Below the pieces are notes generated by a model. That model did no database searches. It saw only the letters and a program-made list of their open reading frames with translations, and was not told the DNA's origin. The translations under genes and the position numbers were made by a program. 64,000 nt of DNA. Source: UBA7488 sp964414185. GTDB lineage: Bacteria; Pseudomonadota; Alphaproteobacteria; CAAHEQ01; UBA3637. The stretch covers positions 1 to 64,000 of the forward strand of contig CAYPVK010000007.1 in assembly GCA_964414185.1 (NCBI GenBank), in the 5' to 3' direction. Positions 62,056-64,000 of the stretch are shown here, one piece after another. Position 1 is the first letter of the stretch, and the number at the start of each line of letters is the position of its first letter.

Positions 62056-62580
62056 ATGTCGCAATTTTTATTTAATGGATTGCCACCGAAAGTGGTAACT
62101 TATATCAAAATTCATGTTCGTTATCTTTTTTCAACTGGTCTGTTTAATTATCAAGAACGAGAGGATTTAATTCAAGATCTCGTTCTTTATTATTTAGAGT
62201 TTATAAAAAAGAAAGGAGTAAAAATACCTGATAATGTACTGTTTATGGCAATAAAATCTAAAGCCATGCACTTAGGACGAACCCGATTGCGAGAAATGCA
62301 GTCGGGTTTTTTAAATGATACGACATCAGATGATATGTTTGAAGCCATTGAATACGAGAATTCGGATAATTTTTTACTAAGCGAAATTGAAAATAAAATT
62401 GAATTTGAAGATAGAAGAAAGTTTTTAACTGACAAACAAAAGCATTTTATTGACCTCGTTTTGGACGGTGAACAGGTAACTAAAGCGATGAAAAAAGCCA
62501 AGGTTTCTCATAAGACTATGGATTTGATTGAAAGGCGCATAAGGAAGTTAGATGAAAAAAGTAAAAAAAATTTCTACTAA
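62056..62580 (+). CDS. Sigma-70-like phage-type regulator
   Basis: A 174-residue protein. An N-terminal half resembles sigma region 2 (YQEREDLIQDLVLYYLEFIKKK) and a C-terminal half a region 4-like HTH (TDKQKHFIDLVLDGEQVTKAMKKAKVSHKTMDLIERRIRKL). It is likely a small sigma-like or antisigma-modulated transcription factor for late genes of the element. Assignment from pattern only. Its stop abuts the second leader repeat. Confidence 0.65.
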   Translation: MSQFLFNGLPPKVVTYIKIHVRYLFSTGLFNYQEREDLIQDLVLYYLEFIKKKGVKIPDNVLFMAIKSKAMHLGRTRLREMQSGFLNDTTSDDMFEAIEYENSDNFLLSEIENKIEFEDRRKFLTDKQKHFIDLVLDGEQVTKAMKKAKVSHKTMDLIERRIRKLDEKSKKNFY

Positions 62581-62637
62581 GGGGGAGTATTTCGATTTTG
62601 TCGGGAATTTACCTTTTGTATCAACACTAACAAAAGG
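62581..62637 (+). promoter_or_regulatory. Leader repeat copy B with SD inverted repeat
   Basis: A 36-base leader (62581-62616) matches copy A at 32 of 36 positions by eye. It is followed by CCTTTTGT (62612-62619) and ACAAAAGG (62630-62637) that covers the AAGGAG SD of the 81-residue gene. Confidence 0.78.
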
Positions 62638-62644
62638 AGATAAA

Positions 62645-62890
62645 ATGCTTAAATCAAAAGATACGGTATTTGAAATTATCAAAAAAATTCCAGCAGATTC
62701 AATGGTCTCTCTGTCTTTCACGCAGTTGCGGGAATTTGAAAACAGACTGAAAAAAGAAATTATTTTTTATTCTCTGAAGCATAAAGAAAAGACTAAAGTT
62801 TATCAACGGGCCGTTCTTGCTTTACGCTGGGTGCAAGGCATTATCCGCATTAAAACGATAAATACGATGAAAGGACCCAAAAATGGATAG
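62645..62890 (+). CDS. Small element protein, unrecognised
   Basis: 81 residues, basic and helical: DTVFEIIKKIPADSMVSLSF, then a Lys/Arg-rich end. The ATG at 62645 follows AAAAGGAGAT; the frame is open upstream within the sigma-like gene. It could be a small DNA-binding or packaging-related protein. It overlaps the next gene by 8 bases. Confidence 0.6.
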   Translation: MLKSKDTVFEIIKKIPADSMVSLSFTQLREFENRLKKEIIFYSLKHKEKTKVYQRAVLALRWVQGIIRIKTINTMKGPKNG

Positions 62891-63551
62891 AAAGACCTCA
62901 TTTGTATTTTATCCGGCGGAGTTCCTTGCATCTGTGTATAATTTTACAAATTGTGAATGTGCAATCTTAATTAAATCAATTTGCGAATACGCTTTGTACG
63001 GAAAGACCACCAGAAATTTATCAGAAAGAATTCAAGACCGTTTTAATTTTTTGCAAGCCGGTATAGATGAAAATAATCGTAAATATTTTGAAATCTGTGA
63101 AAAACGTAAGGCTGGCGGCTCTAAAGGTGGTCGGCCAAAACGTGAAAAGGAAAACCTTAAGGTTTCTACAGAGACAAAAAATCAGGTAAACGAAAAACCT
63201 GATAAGGAAAAGAAGAAGGATAATGAATCGGATAATGTAAATGAAAATGGAGATAAAGATAAAGGGGCGGATTATGTGGATAAGTCGGAATATGTCGGTG
63301 CGCCGAGTGTTGATGAGGTGGCGGCGTATGCGAAAGAAAGTGGTTACACGATTGACCCTATTGCTTTTGTGCGCTGGAATGAGGAACGTGGCTGGATGAA
63401 CGGCAAAAAATATATTGCCGTTGACTGGCGCAAAGCTGTTCGGAAATGGTTTTGCAAGGAAAACGGACTGTCATTTAGTGAAATGGAGACTTTTTCGGAC
63501 GTGTGTGCCGATATGCTTGGCAAAGTAAAGGCGGTGCACCATGAGAGTTAA
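62883..63551 (+). CDS. DUF6291-like / replication-type phage protein
   Basis: A 222-residue protein. The N-terminal 70 residues (SFVFYPAEFLASVYNFTNCECAILIKSICEYALYG) resemble DUF6291, found in phage replication modules. A charged linker (EKEKKKDNESDNVNENGDKDKG) leads to a C-terminal DnaD/replisome-organizer-like segment (AYAKESGYTIDPIAFVRWNEERGW ... DWRKAVRKWF). It probably acts in the element's replication initiation. Overlaps both neighbours. Confidence 0.7.
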   Translation: MDRKTSFVFYPAEFLASVYNFTNCECAILIKSICEYALYGKTTRNLSERIQDRFNFLQAGIDENNRKYFEICEKRKAGGSKGGRPKREKENLKVSTETKNQVNEKPDKEKKKDNESDNVNENGDKDKGADYVDKSEYVGAPSVDEVAAYAKESGYTIDPIAFVRWNEERGWMNGKKYIAVDWRKAVRKWFCKENGLSFSEMETFSDVCADMLGKVKAVHHES

Positions 63552-63969
63552 GAGCATTGATGATATCAAAAATATCTTGGAAACGGCCGCTTATGTCGAC
63601 CGTTTGTTACCGCCTGTACGTTCGCCAAAATATCGTTGTTGTATGCCGGCGATTGTTTACACCCCGCAAGAAATCATCTTTATGGATCGACGTCCGATCA
63701 AACCCCGTCCAACCCAAGAACAGGTCAGTTTATGGGAAATGGTTATTTTGGAGTGGATGCCGCTTTTAGAGGTTTATGAAAGGCAACTGGTTTGGAAACG
63801 CGCCAACAGAATACCGTGGAAACTTTTGTGCCGAGAGTTCGGATTATGTCGGACAAGGTTAATGATCAAGTATGATAAAGCCATTGTAAAGATTGAATTT
63901 TATCTAAAAGGAAAGGAAAAATGCAGAGTGCAAAAAACAAGTGGACACTTTCAAAAGAAATCGCTATAA
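63541..63969 (+). CDS. DUF6362-like protein
   Basis: A 142-residue protein with WEMVILEWMPLLEVYERQLVWKRANRIPWKLLCREFG, the Trp/Arg-rich pattern of DUF6362, a phage-associated family of unknown function often found near the terminase. It overlaps the previous gene by 11 bases. Confidence 0.72.
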   Translation: MRVKSIDDIKNILETAAYVDRLLPPVRSPKYRCCMPAIVYTPQEIIFMDRRPIKPRPTQEQVSLWEMVILEWMPLLEVYERQLVWKRANRIPWKLLCREFGLCRTRLMIKYDKAIVKIEFYLKGKEKCRVQKTSGHFQKKSL

Positions 63970-63998
63970 ATAAGGGTATAATCGGGACGGTTCTGTAA
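63921..63998 (+). CDS. Possible 25-residue ORF at the window end
   Basis: ATG at 63921 with AAAGGAAAA upstream reads MQSAKNKWTLSKEIAINKGI and stops at 63996-63998. It overlaps the DUF6362-like gene by 49 bases. It may be a tiny gene or chance. Confidence 0.3.
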   Translation: MQSAKNKWTLSKEIAINKGIIGTVL

Positions 63999-64000
63999 GG

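Larger units (their letters stand above)
59199..64000 (+). mobile_element. Left part of an integrated element (serine recombinase, phage-type genes)
   Basis: Downstream of tRNA-Pro the gene content changes to DUF2924, a large serine recombinase, a sigma-like protein and phage-type replication and DUF6362-like genes, all on the plus strand. Codon use looks more AT-rich than in the flanking genes. The right end is outside the window and I cannot place attL exactly; it should lie in 59243-59610 or at the tRNA. A prophage or a related integrative element is likely. Confidence 0.75.

Noticed and set aside
1..64000. CRISPR arrays or rRNA operons
   Set aside because: I saw no regularly spaced direct repeats with unique spacers and no rRNA sequence.

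Overview
The window looks like chromosome from an AT-rich alphaproteobacterium. By eye G+C is around 40%. Gene neighbourhoods I know from that class support this: bamE divergent from a YceD/DUF177 gene, an IalB-like gene just upstream of rlmN, xerC divergent from priA, yfgM-bamB-der, and DUF2924 followed by a large serine recombinase. The MurD2/MurL pair, the decaying genes and the AT-rich spacers would fit a gut or other host-associated lineage, but that is inference. The genetic code is standard: UGA ends several genes.

Layout. 1-9.4 kb: argS, then on the minus strand recG, an HNH nuclease and a TrpF-like protein; a carboxylesterase; an MsbA-like ABC exporter overlapping a frameshifted ADP-ribosylglycohydrolase. 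9.4-12.4 kb: an ADP-ribosyltransferase-like/HD fusion protein convergent with that hydrolase, tRNA-Leu and a short-chain dehydrogenase. 12.5-20 kb: yfgM-like, bamB and der; xerC and priA back to back; a three-gene small-protein cluster ending in a LuxR-type regulator. 20-27 kb, minus strand: the rpmH-rnpA-yidD-yidC-engB-mnmE-mnmG block. 27-41 kb: DUF177, bamE, pepN, murL-murD2 (peptidoglycan D-Glu by the epimerase route), fabI, two Nudix hydrolases, rlmN, a nitroreductase, a cysteine-rich metallothionein-like gene, and the remnant of a tyrosine integrase beside tRNA-Glu. 41-49 kb: pheS-pheT, rpmI-rplT, an OmpA-type lipoprotein, a GNAT gene broken by UGA, a flavin reductase-like gene with an 8-residue repeat tail, slyX. 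49-57.6 kb: a glycosyltransferase, ptsP, a nucleotidyltransferase, glk, tRNA-Asp with a duplicated 3' end, rplM-rpsI, upp. 57.7-58.5 kb: RNase P RNA, then a previously unrecognised (to me) multi-branched RNA with its own promoter, a terminator and a competing antiterminator helix. 59.1-64 kb: tRNA-Pro, then the left part of a mobile element (DUF2924, serine recombinase, sigma-like protein, DUF6291-like and DUF6362-like phage-type genes) that runs off the window.

Most of the window is housekeeping for translation, tRNA modification, envelope assembly and replication restart. The parts most worth following up are the switch-like RNA at 58.3-58.5 kb, the ADP-ribosylation pair at 8.5-10.9 kb, the Shine-Dalgarno hairpins shared by genes of the mobile element, the cysteine-rich gene at 40.6-40.9 kb, and the tRNA-Asp 3'-end duplication.
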